Positions 38,524-47,964 of a stretch of DNA of 64,000 nucleotides are shown one piece after another. Positions within the stretch are counted from its first letter, which is position 1. Each line of letters begins with the position of its first letter. The notes under the pieces are model-generated. The model saw only the letters and a list, made by a program, of their open reading frames with translations, was not told the origin of the DNA and searched no databases. A program made the position numbers and the translations under genes. This DNA comes from Bacteroidota bacterium (GTDB taxonomy: Bacteria > Bacteroidota > Bacteroidia > Bacteroidales > JAADJA01), in NCBI GenBank assembly GCA_020444515.1, contig JAHLKX010000002.1:608817-672816 (forward strand), read 5' to 3'.

Positions 38524-40515
38524 TTATTTTTGCGCTCTGGCGCTCTTTTTATAGTAAGAAGGTGTGAGACCGGTAATCAATTTAAAAGCATTATTGAAAG
38601 CTGATTTTGAATTGAACCCGGCCTCGCTGGCAATGCTTTCAATGGTCAAATGGTCTTTCTTTTCGTCGCCAAGCATTCGACAGGCCTCCCGTACACGGTA
38701 TTCATTGATGAGTCCGGTAAAAGTAGTGCCAAATCGCTGGTTGATCACTTCCGATAGGTAATGGGAATTGGTTTGAAGTTGTTGGGCTAGTTCTTTCATG
38801 GTTAGGTCAGGGAGCAGGAAGGGTTTTTCTGTTTCGAGACAGATTTTCAATTTATCATATAATTTTGTGTGGTTGCCGTTTCCATTCCCGTTTTTTACTT
38901 GAACCGGAACCAGTGTAACGTTTCCATTGGTTGGGCTTTTAGGTTTCTGATTAATTGTTTCAGCCAGTTGCATGTTTTTTTGCACCAGTTTTTTGTAAGC
39001 ATTTTTTCTTAAACGAAACTGGTAAATCATCAAAATCAACAGACTGGTTATTATTAGTAGCGCACTCCCGAAAAAAATGGTAGAATTACGATATTGTCTT
39101 GCTTCCTCAGCATTTCGTTTATTTTCCGAATTCAATATCGCGATTTCTTTTTCCTTTTGATCCAGATGATGCTGGGTTTGTAAGTCTGCCAGTAACTGCT
39201 GGTTCTTTATTTTAAAAATACTGTCTTCTAGAACATCGAGTTGTAAGTGGTATTGAAAGGCTTTCTCAAACCGGCCTGTTTCAGAATAAAACAGTGCCAT
39301 CGATTCGAGTATTCCGGCTAAAAGTGATTTGGATTCCAGCTCTTTGGCCATCTTCAGGCTCTTATTATATAAATTTTCAGCTTGCTGATAATGATTGGTG
39401 AGTACTTTAAGATGGGCAATGTTTTTCAGATTCAGCGCAATGTTAAATCGATCATCAAATGCCCGGTTTATTTCAAGGGCAAGATGATAGTAATCAAGGG
39501 CTTTTTCATATTGCCGGAGGTCAGTATAAACATCGCCGATGTTGTTAAAACGCATTGCCATATTATGCTCCATGCCCGTTTTACGGTCAATTTCCAGGGC
39601 TTTATTAAGAAAATATAAAGCTGAATCAGGTTTATCCAGTTTATGGTAAACTTCTCCCAGGTTATTGTAAGCAACTGAGATATTGTTTTTATCGCCTTCT
39701 TGCAGGTAAATATCCAATGAGAGCTGATGGAACTTCCTGGATTGTTCTATTTGTCCCCAATCAAAATACAAGGCGCCAATATTTCCGTAATCAATGGCTT
39801 TGTCAAACACAGAACTTGTTTGCTTGTCGATTTCAAGCATTTTATCGTAATAGAGAATAGCAGAATCAAAATTGCCCAGATATTTCCATGCCAATCCCAG
39901 TCCATTGTAAGCGATGGGCAGCGCCTGTTTATCTTCAATCTTATCGATTATCAGGATGGCTTTGTGAAAGTAATCAATAGCCGTATGATAACTACCCATA
40001 TGATGGTAGGCATTGCCAATATTGATGTAAATATTTGGCAATTCATCTTGATGTTTTTCTTTATCCAGGTAAGCGAGGGATTCATTGTACTTTTCGATTG
40101 CTTCCCGGTGCTCACCATAATAATTGTGAATCCAACCAAGATTGTTCAGGCAATAACTTGTATTATAGTCATCACCCGATGCTTTTAAAAGATCTAAAGC
40201 TTTTTCATAAAAATAAACTGCAGAATCGAGTTTGAATTCATAAGTTTTTACTTCTGCTTTTCCAAACAGAGCCAATCCTTCTTCCCGGATATTCTTTTCG
40301 ATTCGGGCTTCGGTTAGAGCTCTTGTAGCATATGCCATGCTTAATTCCAGGGAGTCTTCCAAAGTAGCTTCGGCAAGGAGGTTGAGAATGGTGGATTTTT
40401 GATCGGATGTATTGAGCTCCCTGAGAAGGCTGTCTGTATCATATTGCGGAACTCCTTTTGAAGATGAAAATATAAATACCAAAAAAGTAAAATAAAATAT
40501 GCCACTACCTTTCAT
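38524..40515 (-). CDS. TPR-transmembrane-AraC regulator without kinase or receiver
   Basis: 663 residues. Signal peptide (about 1-20), around nine TPR units (about 70-400; for example 'YNNLGEVYHKLDKPDSALYF' and 'FNNIGDVYTDLRQYEKALDY'), a coiled coil (about 430-470), one membrane helix (about 478-500, 'FFGSALLIITSLLILMIYQF'), a linker, and a cytoplasmic AraC DNA-binding domain (about 560-663: 'LTMKELAQQLQTNSHYLSEV', 'IASEAGFNSKSAFNNAFKLI'). It has the sensor plan of the TPR-HTCS proteins but lacks histidine kinase and receiver, so signalling must be by direct conformational change or dimerisation across the membrane. It precedes the giant beta-helix gene on the same strand and probably regulates it. 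Monocistronic. Confidence 0.93.
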   Translation of the reverse strand: MKGSGIFYFTFLVFIFSSSKGVPQYDTDSLLRELNTSDQKSTILNLLAEATLEDSLELSMAYATRALTEARIEKNIREEGLALFGKAEVKTYEFKLDSAVYFYEKALDLLKASGDDYNTSYCLNNLGWIHNYYGEHREAIEKYNESLAYLDKEKHQDELPNIYINIGNAYHHMGSYHTAIDYFHKAILIIDKIEDKQALPIAYNGLGLAWKYLGNFDSAILYYDKMLEIDKQTSSVFDKAIDYGNIGALYFDWGQIEQSRKFHQLSLDIYLQEGDKNNISVAYNNLGEVYHKLDKPDSALYFLNKALEIDRKTGMEHNMAMRFNNIGDVYTDLRQYEKALDYYHLALEINRAFDDRFNIALNLKNIAHLKVLTNHYQQAENLYNKSLKMAKELESKSLLAGILESMALFYSETGRFEKAFQYHLQLDVLEDSIFKIKNQQLLADLQTQHHLDQKEKEIAILNSENKRNAEEARQYRNSTIFFGSALLIITSLLILMIYQFRLRKNAYKKLVQKNMQLAETINQKPKSPTNGNVTLVPVQVKNGNGNGNHTKLYDKLKICLETEKPFLLPDLTMKELAQQLQTNSHYLSEVINQRFGTTFTGLINEYRVREACRMLGDEKKDHLTIESIASEAGFNSKSAFNNAFKLITGLTPSYYKKSARAQK

Positions 40516-40600
40516 TATAAATCTTGTGCTTTCAGCAAAAATAAACCAAAATTATTTTCATTTTTTCAATCAGTTTGACCTAAAGGGAAATTAATAATAT

Positions 40601-40633
40601 TTTAAAATGAGGCCCTGATAAATGGGCCTCATC
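40601..40633 (-). terminator. Rho-independent terminator after the 40656 gene
   Basis: ATGAGGCCC (40607-40615) pairs with GGGCCTCAT (40624-40632) around an 8-base loop. On the minus strand it is followed by TTTTAAA. It lies 24 bp beyond the stop at 40656. Confidence 0.85.
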
Positions 40634-40655
40634 TTATCACCATTAAAAATTATCT

Positions 40656-43600
40656 TTATTCGGGTACATAACTTTTATAAGCCGCCTGGCTTGATTTACC
40701 AGGTGTCTGCCCGCCAGCACCTAAATTCACTTTCCAGTAATTGGTTTCATCGGTGTTTTGGACCAACCCATTCATATTAAAATCGCCTCCTTTATAACCC
40801 GATTGTCCAAGGTCTGACTTCCAAACGGCTGTTTCATCCGTGTTTTGTATCAAGCCGTTTCCATTGCCATCGCCGGCAACCATTCCCCAAACGCCTGTTT
40901 CGAGTTGCTTATGCCCATTGATTCCGCCATAGGCCTGTGAAGCGCCGGTACTAAAGTCATAACTATAGATTCCGCTGCTTTCTGATAAACCATTTGCAGA
41001 TATTACGCCCAGATGATTACGGTGATAAATAACACAATACAGATTTTGGGATTGTATCGGGTCAAAGCGCAACAGGCTACTTCCATCGAGATCCACCACA
41101 GCGCCATCTTCCATAAGAAAAGCCGCAGTTTTATAAATTGTTGTAGCTGAAGTTGCATTTGCAGGGGTACTTGCATCCCTTAATTCCACTACAACCCAGT
41201 CGACCGCACCTGTTGGTAATGTGGCTACTGATTCGAGTCCTGTGTACCTCCAAACCGGATCACTTTCATTGTAATATGGAAGAGAGGGATTATAAGGTTG
41301 ATCAAGGGGAATATTGGCTTGCGTATTTAGGCTTGTTTCCATTAGGTTGGTACCACTATTATAGGGGCCTTCCAAAAATACTGTCAAATCGAGCTCTTTG
41401 CTAAAAATTTCATCCACAATGATATTTCGTGAATAAGAATCGTTCGACCAGCATTTAAATGTTCCAAGCCATGCGGAGGATACAGCGGTGTTAAATTGTA
41501 ACTCTGCATTCGTATATCCACTGAACGGATCCGGGTCGGGAAATAATGACTGTATAGGCCAGGTATTCCAAAACCATTGATAGGTTCCATTTTGGACATC
41601 CGATAAAATTCGCATCTGACCATTGATCCAGTGCCCATCTTTTAAATGAATATATTGATCGGTAGATCCGACCATGGTGGTGTAATAATTGGTCCAGGTG
41701 CCGTTGTTGGTAATATCGGCATGGGCATTAATGTAAAAGGAGCCGCTATTATGCTGAATTGTTCCGTTATTGATCAGGTGACCATAAAAATTAGCGGTAT
41801 AACTGTAGTAATCGTTTTGCATGATACCGTAGTTGATTGTCGTTCCATAAAAATCATTATCCTCAAGATCAAGGGTACCATAAAGATCAGCATCGCGGAA
41901 AATACAACTCCACAAATAAGCTTCATTTTCCATAAACAGGCTAAATCTACCTGCGGGGGCACTCACATATGCATTTTGAAGATATCTGTTGCTCAATGAT
42001 AAGAGACTTCCTTCCGGCATGACCAGTGAGTCATTTTGTAAGTTGATATAGGTATCTGTAAACGACAAATCGGTTAAGGAAACAATGTTTCCCGAGGGTT
42101 TAAAACTTGTAAAATAAGTAGGATTAAAAACCAAACCTTTGGTTAAGGATATTTCCTGGTCACCAATTCCATAAAGATCAATGGCATGGGCACCCCAAAC
42201 GCCGTTATTCGTAAAATTGCCGTACATCTTCATAGTCAATCCAGCACTATGATTTTTAATGGTTCCATTATTTGTAAAATCAGCATTTACAACCACATCG
42301 TAACTGTAGTAATCATTTTGTAATATACCATCATTGATGATTGTGCCATTAAAGATGAGACTTTGCGCCAATCCCCAGTCACCGGTCAATTTTATATCCT
42401 CGATAGTGGAAGTTAAAATGGTTGGGCCATCGGTAGCATAAACACCCGCTCCATGTAAAACAGAAGTTTCTCCATTGCCATGCAGGTTGCAGTTTTCAAG
42501 GAATCCATCATGAACATAGAGCAAAGAGTTGAGGGGTAATTCGAGATTGTTTCCCTCAAATTTTATTTCAGTGTTTTCAAACCTGACTTCATCATCGAAA
42601 TAGATCAAACCTGCGGTGTTGGTCACATAAAAACGCCATCCTGAAAATGCTGAACTGTTCAAACAGGTAACGTGCTGATCGCTGCTTCCGTCGAGATACG
42701 TATATGACTGCTGCCAGATTCCATTGTTTATAATATTTCCGGTTATGTCCAGTCTAAGTGAAGCGCTGCCAGCTGCCTGGTTCCTGATAACCCCATTATT
42801 GGTAATATTCCCTTCAATATTCAGTGTATAGTTGTAGTAATCGTTTTGAAGCGTATCTGTAACTAAAATTTCACCAAGAAAGCTATTGTTGGGGCCAATT
42901 TTAGTGGTCCCCAATATCTCAGGATTTGTAACTTCGCAATAGTCAATGTTGGCATCATTGTCCATCCAAAGCTGCAGGTTGCCGCCCTTGGTATCTGTGC
43001 TTAACAGGTAGCACTCTGAGAGGTATCCGTCATCTAATGAAAGTTTACCATTGTTCTGCAAAAGCAGGGTGTCGTAATTGAGATCGACTACTGTATTGTT
43101 AAAATAGAGATCAGTGGTAGCAATTATTTTCCCCAAAGGTTTTAAACTTGTAAAATACGTTGGCATAAATTGCTTACCACCGGCCAGTGTAATATATTGG
43201 TCAGTCTCACTGTAGAATTCCATGGCACTGTTTTCAATAATATTATTGTTTGTGAAATCACCAAATATTTTTAAGGTAAGTCCGCCTGACTCGTTTTGAA
43301 TGGTGCCATTATTTATAAACAGGTCATATAATTCAGGAATAGCGTTGTAATAATCGTTGTGGAATAAACCATTATTGGTTGTGGTCCCCCTAAAAGAGAC
43401 GTAGCTGCCACATTGAAACTCACCGGTTAGCGTCGCATTGGTCAAAGTCATATAATCCGTGCTGGAATTGTTCTCGCAATTGTAGGTAAAGTAGCCTGAT
43501 TTAGCATTAAGGGCCTGTACTTTTCCTTCGGTAAAATGACTGTTTGAAATAGTTAGTGTACCATTGTTTTGCATAAACAAGGAGTCGTAATTCAAGTCGA

Positions 43601-44624
43601 TGGTAGCATCGGTAAAATGTAGATCCGTCAATGCTATTATTGATCCTGTTGGTTTGAGGCTCTGGAAATAATTTGGGCTAAGTGTTTTCCCGGCCATCAG
43701 GCTGATCTGTTGATCGACATCACTCCTGAAGTTCAGGTAATAATTGTCGACCACATTGTTATTGGTAAAATTACCATATATTTCCAGGGTTAAACCGCTT
43801 GAATAATCTGTGATCGTTCCATTGTTAATAAAATCGTCATACAAGGCAGTGGAGGTTGAAAAGTAATCGTTTTGTAAACTTCCGTTATTGGTTACCGTAC
43901 CGTGCATGGAGCATCCTGTGTAAAGTGTAATATCTCCGTCAAGCGATAGGTTATTGAAACTTACATATTGGATCGTAGTAGCATCTACATTATAAACCCC
44001 TTCAGCATATACGACGGAGCTATTGCCGCTTCCCAGCAAATTGCAATTCCTGAATTGTCCGTTATGCAGGTTTAGGGTGCTATTGGCTTGCAAGTAAACA
44101 TCTGCATTGTTCAGATAAACATCACAATTTTCAAAATTTACCGTGCCATTAAAATACAGGTTTCCGGATGTTTTCTCATTTACAAATTGATTACCGGTAA
44201 AATAATTTCCATTCAAACACGTAACAGTTTGATCTCCTGTGCCATTTGGCCTGGTATAGTAGTTCGACCAGTTTCCATTGTTCACAATGTCGCCTTTTAT
44301 GTACAGTGTGAATCCGTAGGAGTAGTTTTGAACTGAACCATTGTTGGTTATGTTTCCGTTAATCGTGAGGCTTCCCGAATAGTAATCGTTTCGGATTGTC
44401 CCTGTTGATGTAATAAGGATATTGTTACAGGAAGGATTGCTGTTGCAGTCGATCGTCCCGTTTATTACGACGTCGTCTGCAGCATCAGGAATTGCACCTC
44501 CGACCCAGCTGGATGCGTCACCCCAGTTACCGCCTGCCAGTGTTGAATGAATTTGTGCATTGGCCACATTAAATAAAAAATGGGCCAATAGCCCTACCAT
44601 AAAAAATTTAGTGAAGTGTTTCAT
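40656..44624 (-). CDS. Large secreted beta-helix protein with dockerin-like C-terminal module
   Basis: 1322 residues. Signal peptide (about 1-23), then 'STLAGGNWGDASSWVGGAIP', the opening seen in many Bacteroidota secreted beta-solenoid proteins. Residues of about 50-1070 are long parallel beta-helix repeats rich in 'ITNNGSVQN', 'FINNGTI.N' and 'GNFTNNG' phrases. They fall into larger units punctuated by 'LQNDYYS' and 'DQ.ISL..G....P.YF.SLKP.G.I...TDL.F'. Residues 1080-1322 are the shared module: 'DLTVFLEGPYN', 'YHRNHLGVIS', 'YSYDF', loops 'GDGNGNGLIQNTDE' and 'GDFNMNGLVQNTDE', ending 'KSYVPE'. The protein is almost all Asn/Gly/Tyr-rich solenoid, which suggests an extended stalk-like surface protein. 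No T9SS type A domain is seen, so the module may take the place of a sorting or anchoring end (inference). Confidence 0.88.
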   Translation of the reverse strand: MKHFTKFFMVGLLAHFLFNVANAQIHSTLAGGNWGDASSWVGGAIPDAADDVVINGTIDCNSNPSCNNILITSTGTIRNDYYSGSLTINGNITNNGSVQNYSYGFTLYIKGDIVNNGNWSNYYTRPNGTGDQTVTCLNGNYFTGNQFVNEKTSGNLYFNGTVNFENCDVYLNNADVYLQANSTLNLHNGQFRNCNLLGSGNSSVVYAEGVYNVDATTIQYVSFNNLSLDGDITLYTGCSMHGTVTNNGSLQNDYFSTSTALYDDFINNGTITDYSSGLTLEIYGNFTNNNVVDNYYLNFRSDVDQQISLMAGKTLSPNYFQSLKPTGSIIALTDLHFTDATIDLNYDSLFMQNNGTLTISNSHFTEGKVQALNAKSGYFTYNCENNSSTDYMTLTNATLTGEFQCGSYVSFRGTTTNNGLFHNDYYNAIPELYDLFINNGTIQNESGGLTLKIFGDFTNNNIIENSAMEFYSETDQYITLAGGKQFMPTYFTSLKPLGKIIATTDLYFNNTVVDLNYDTLLLQNNGKLSLDDGYLSECYLLSTDTKGGNLQLWMDNDANIDYCEVTNPEILGTTKIGPNNSFLGEILVTDTLQNDYYNYTLNIEGNITNNGVIRNQAAGSASLRLDITGNIINNGIWQQSYTYLDGSSDQHVTCLNSSAFSGWRFYVTNTAGLIYFDDEVRFENTEIKFEGNNLELPLNSLLYVHDGFLENCNLHGNGETSVLHGAGVYATDGPTILTSTIEDIKLTGDWGLAQSLIFNGTIINDGILQNDYYSYDVVVNADFTNNGTIKNHSAGLTMKMYGNFTNNGVWGAHAIDLYGIGDQEISLTKGLVFNPTYFTSFKPSGNIVSLTDLSFTDTYINLQNDSLVMPEGSLLSLSNRYLQNAYVSAPAGRFSLFMENEAYLWSCIFRDADLYGTLDLEDNDFYGTTINYGIMQNDYYSYTANFYGHLINNGTIQHNSGSFYINAHADITNNGTWTNYYTTMVGSTDQYIHLKDGHWINGQMRILSDVQNGTYQWFWNTWPIQSLFPDPDPFSGYTNAELQFNTAVSSAWLGTFKCWSNDSYSRNIIVDEIFSKELDLTVFLEGPYNSGTNLMETSLNTQANIPLDQPYNPSLPYYNESDPVWRYTGLESVATLPTGAVDWVVVELRDASTPANATSATTIYKTAAFLMEDGAVVDLDGSSLLRFDPIQSQNLYCVIYHRNHLGVISANGLSESSGIYSYDFSTGASQAYGGINGHKQLETGVWGMVAGDGNGNGLIQNTDETAVWKSDLGQSGYKGGDFNMNGLVQNTDETNYWKVNLGAGGQTPGKSSQAAYKSYVPE

Positions 44625-44781
44625 ACCCCTTGTTTTTTAAGTTTAATGACAGGAAAAAGAATTTCTTTATAAGGTCTTCGGGACGCAATTACTTAAATAA
44701 AATATTTAGAACCAAACTAAATTATTGCAATTATTAACTATTGATTATTAAATACCTATTCATTGTTAAACGCCTAAATAT

Positions 44782-46329
44782 CTAAAAATCAATGAATATT
44801 TTCTGAGTTTTTGCAATGTTACCAGTGTAAACATTCACAATATAAGCCCCACCATTATTTATCCATATCTTTTCCATGTTGATCTTGAGTTTTTTAGTTA
44901 TTACCCGTTTCCCTAGCATGTCATGTATCACAGCTGTTGCAGATTGTCCGTCAGGAAGCTTGATGTAAACATAATGCCCGTAAGCATAAATATTACATGC
45001 AGTCTCCAAATTCTCTGGTGTTGTTGCCGGTTGTCCGAAATGAAGTAAAAACCGGTTTGGATCATCATCGGCTGAAGCAACAAAACCATATGTGTTATCA
45101 TTGAACAAGTTATGCATGGTTCCGAGCTTCAGGTCCTCAAGGTAGATGGGTTGCATGGAGTTGAATTTATCCAAACCAGATACCTCTAAAAAACAATCGG
45201 AAACAGGTTCTATTACAAATCCCAATGGAATGACAGCAGGTGTTGTATTTTCAATCCAATCGGAAGGTAAAACATTGATCGCAAACTTTTTTTCAGCAAA
45301 AGGGATGCTGAAAATATTGGGCGATTCTGCAACATTCATATGTTTTTCGAGGTCATAAAGCCCATCAAATCCTACGGTCCCATCCTCCAAAAAGAGGATT
45401 GTTGTTTCATCGGAAAATGCATTGGCCGAAACGGTGATATGCAGGCTTTGCTGATCAGTAATTTCGGTTTCTTTTAAAAAGTTGATGGCATTGTGTGAAC
45501 GGGCTGTTTGAGGAACTGAAACATAGGGGTTACTTCCTGTTGCCCTGATCCAGAACCCCTGGGTCGGTGCGATGAAGCCATCATTTTTTCCGTTCCATGA
45601 TTTTTCTCCAGTGGGCATCCAGGGATTCCAACCTTTGTAGGTGCCGTTCTCATATACAATGGCCCAGCCACCCACATCATTCAGAAACCAGCTGGCATTC
45701 CATTCAACCGCTGAAGGATAAGGATTCCCCACCAGGTTCCAGCCCTCCTGACTGGTACCAGCAGAAAATTCAAGGTTAGCATATCCAGTATTTCCAGCCC
45801 TTAAATTTCCTTCAAATACAACTGTGGTGGTGCCGATCAGGTCATCACTGGTCCAGGCAGCATAACCTTCGTGCATATTCATCGGAATTGTTAATGGCGT
45901 AATCAAATACGTCCATGCTGTATTGGGTTCCGACCATTCTTTCAGATAAATGTTCTCATATATGCCAATGGTTGCCTGCTGGATGGGCGGTGATACCAGG
46001 TGCCACCTTTCTGATACCAGGTATTGTTCAACCGTGGCTGGAACAAGCGGTGTATAATGCATCAATGATCCATACCCACTATCGTCTGCCTTTAGGATCA
46101 GCCCGGTGGTCCCGGCAAAATTTGCCAGGACCCCGTTTACGGTCAGGTTACCCCTGTTACTTAGCTGACTCCCGGTACCAATATTCAGGTCATTGTTTTG
46201 GAAAGCGGTACCGGAGGCGATGGTGAGCTTGCTACCATTCACCAGATTTAAGGTGCTTTGCCCAATTGTTAAATTGGAAATAATTAAGCATGAACTAAAT
46301 AGTATTATATTTTTTATGTATTTCCTCAT
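44782..46329 (-). CDS. Secreted protein with T9SS type A-like sorting domain
   Basis: 515 residues from the ATG at 46329; the frame is open for 71 more codons upstream but that stretch overlaps the preceding gene and is not a leader. Signal peptide (about 1-22, 'NIILFSSCLIISNLTIGQ'). A short beta-solenoid ('GSKLTIASGTAFQNNDLNIG') is followed by 'GWNLVGNPYPSAVEWNASWF' and 'NDGFIAPTQGFWIRATG', a pattern frequent in Bacteroidota proteins with T9SS ends. The last 75 residues ('CNIYAYGHYVYIKLPDGQ', 'AVIHDMLGKRVITKKL', 'YIVNVYTGNIAKTQKIFIDF') resemble a type A sorting domain, although the usual 'YPNP' start is changed to 'YAYG'. Second gene of a two-gene operon, 16 bp after the FISUMP gene. Confidence 0.85.
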   Translation of the reverse strand: MRKYIKNIILFSSCLIISNLTIGQSTLNLVNGSKLTIASGTAFQNNDLNIGTGSQLSNRGNLTVNGVLANFAGTTGLILKADDSGYGSLMHYTPLVPATVEQYLVSERWHLVSPPIQQATIGIYENIYLKEWSEPNTAWTYLITPLTIPMNMHEGYAAWTSDDLIGTTTVVFEGNLRAGNTGYANLEFSAGTSQEGWNLVGNPYPSAVEWNASWFLNDVGGWAIVYENGTYKGWNPWMPTGEKSWNGKNDGFIAPTQGFWIRATGSNPYVSVPQTARSHNAINFLKETEITDQQSLHITVSANAFSDETTILFLEDGTVGFDGLYDLEKHMNVAESPNIFSIPFAEKKFAINVLPSDWIENTTPAVIPLGFVIEPVSDCFLEVSGLDKFNSMQPIYLEDLKLGTMHNLFNDNTYGFVASADDDPNRFLLHFGQPATTPENLETACNIYAYGHYVYIKLPDGQSATAVIHDMLGKRVITKKLKINMEKIWINNGGAYIVNVYTGNIAKTQKIFIDF

Positions 46330-46345
46330 TGCAGTAGGCTTTTGA

Positions 46346-47821
46346 TTAGTTTTTAATACATCTAACTGAAAGCCCCAACGCACCATTAGCAGTAGTGTAT
46401 CGCAGGATGGAATTATATCCGTAATAAAATTCTCGGTCACATCCTTGCGTTGAGGTCCAAAATGTTGCATTGGTAGAAGTGCCGCTTGAATATCCACTTG
46501 TATTTCTATATCCTCCTGGACGTACTGTAAACCCGTAATCATCTGTACCTGGATTGCTAGTCCAATTGTATGGACTCCCGGTTTGGGTACTTTTTAGCAT
46601 TTTCCCTCCTGTATTTCCTCTCCAGCCTGTGGCATTCGGATTATTTATACTTGGATCCACAAAGTTCTCCATGGCATACCATTCGGCATCTGTTGGTACG
46701 TGCCAGCCATTAGGGCAAAGGCCCTGACCGCCTGCCGTTGAGTTATAGTTCATCATCTCATTCCATTGGTATAATCCTCCAAGATTATCGCAGAAAGAAG
46801 AACTGTTGTTCAAACAATATTTTTCTGGAGTGCCATTATTGTTTTGGTAGCTTCCTGTTGAAATCATGGTGCCATAATTTAAATTCTCAGCAAACCAGCA
46901 CTGCCCATTAATATCCACGGTCGCATATGATTGACCATCACGAATATCAATTAAGTCATCACCGCAGCTAGTAAATGTTTGCTGGTAAATAGTATTGATG
47001 CCATAACTCACTTCTTTCCAACCATTGGCTGATGCCACAAAAATATAGAGCTTCCCATCCGTGGTATTATACACCTGCAAACCATCAGCGGGATTGCTCA
47101 CGTTAGAAATTTGTTCAGTGGTCATCCGCGGAATAAGCATTCCTTTGGTGGAGCTGCTGACATCCAATATGGCACTTGGGTCAGCACTGGAAGGATCATC
47201 TTTAATTGACATATTCCCTTCCGGTGTGTATACCTGAACCCTCCCATATCCCGAAACGACTTCGATATTGAAATTTGAAGTTAACCCCAACCCGCTATTT
47301 GCATAAACCATCAATTTGTCATCAAAAAACTCCTGGATATAGACATATTCTCCATCACCAAAATTGAGTTTTGCATATTCTCCATAAGGACCTGTTCCGA
47401 TCAATCGAAGTAAATTATTGTTAGCACTGTTTTCAATGGTTACCTTATGGGTTGGAAGGGTGGTTGTAGTCCCTATGCCGATCAAACCATCATTGTTTGA
47501 ATACAAATTGTCCCCATCAATGGTCCAGTCGTCATCTACCCCTCCGGCCAATTGTTGCCAGTTGGTTCCGTTATAATAGTAGAACCTGTTAAAACTGGTG
47601 CAATACACAATCAGCCCGTTCGCCGGATTTGAGAGTGCAAATAAATCACCAAAACTCATCCTCGGGATGAGTAATCCTTTGGTGGTGGATTTGATATCGA
47701 GCATGGCCGATTCATCCGGTGGTGTTCCATCCTCATTGATGGAAACCCCCTGGGCTGAAAGTTCAACAATAGAAGTAATTGAAAAAATGCTGATGATCAG
47801 CAAAAGCAGATGTGTTTTCAT
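46346..47821 (-). CDS. Secreted FISUMP-domain protein with tandem fibre-head motifs
   Basis: 491 residues. Signal peptide (about 1-24). The head motif appears twice: 'GVSINEDGTPPDESAMLDIK' (about 25-45) with 'KGLLIPRMSFGDLFALSNPA', and again near residue 210 as 'SADPSAILDVSSSTKGMLIP' with 'ADGLQVYNTTDGKLYIF'. Between them is a 'GLIGIGTTTTLPTHKVTI' fibre segment. The last 190 residues form a FISUMP domain (Fibrobacter succinogenes major paralogous domain): 'DIRDGQSYATVDINGQCWFA', 'GLCPNGWHVPTDAEWYAMEN', 'SVRCIKN'. The same end closes the giant protein at 30919. FISUMP domains are secreted and of unknown biochemical role. First gene of a two-gene operon, likely controlled by the adjacent LytTR system. 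Confidence 0.88.
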   Translation of the reverse strand: MKTHLLLLIISIFSITSIVELSAQGVSINEDGTPPDESAMLDIKSTTKGLLIPRMSFGDLFALSNPANGLIVYCTSFNRFYYYNGTNWQQLAGGVDDDWTIDGDNLYSNNDGLIGIGTTTTLPTHKVTIENSANNNLLRLIGTGPYGEYAKLNFGDGEYVYIQEFFDDKLMVYANSGLGLTSNFNIEVVSGYGRVQVYTPEGNMSIKDDPSSADPSAILDVSSSTKGMLIPRMTTEQISNVSNPADGLQVYNTTDGKLYIFVASANGWKEVSYGINTIYQQTFTSCGDDLIDIRDGQSYATVDINGQCWFAENLNYGTMISTGSYQNNNGTPEKYCLNNSSSFCDNLGGLYQWNEMMNYNSTAGGQGLCPNGWHVPTDAEWYAMENFVDPSINNPNATGWRGNTGGKMLKSTQTGSPYNWTSNPGTDDYGFTVRPGGYRNTSGYSSGTSTNATFWTSTQGCDREFYYGYNSILRYTTANGALGLSVRCIKN

Positions 47822-47867
47822 TGCGTTGAGATTTATTACCTAACCTGAATGATTTTTATAATGCAAT

Positions 47868-47908
47868 CAAATATACGGTGTGCACCGATAAAAGGATTGT
47901 GCTAATCC
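47868..47908 (-). promoter_or_regulatory. Promoter of the FISUMP operon with nested inverted repeats
   Basis: On the minus strand TATATTTG (plus 47868-47875) is an exact match to the -7 consensus TAnnTTTG and lies 46 bp before the ATG. Directly upstream are two inverted repeats, CGGTG-TG-CACCG (47876-47887) and GGATT-GTGCT-AATCC (47894-47908). They lie 57 bp from the end of the LytTR response regulator gene and are candidate binding sites. Confidence 0.55.
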
Positions 47909-47964
47909 AGATTCGGTAGGACGGGAATTAAATTTGGCAGAAGAAAATGCAAATTCGGAACAAT

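Noticed and set aside
44625..44781. Direct repeats of ATTATT type as an operator for the 44624 gene
   Set aside because: The region is simple AT-rich sequence; the apparent 14-bp period is not distinctive and no consistent half-site was found.
30919..47821. Diversity-generating retroelement acting on FISUMP or lectin-like domains
   Set aside because: No reverse transcriptase, template repeat or adenine-biased variable repeat was seen in the window.
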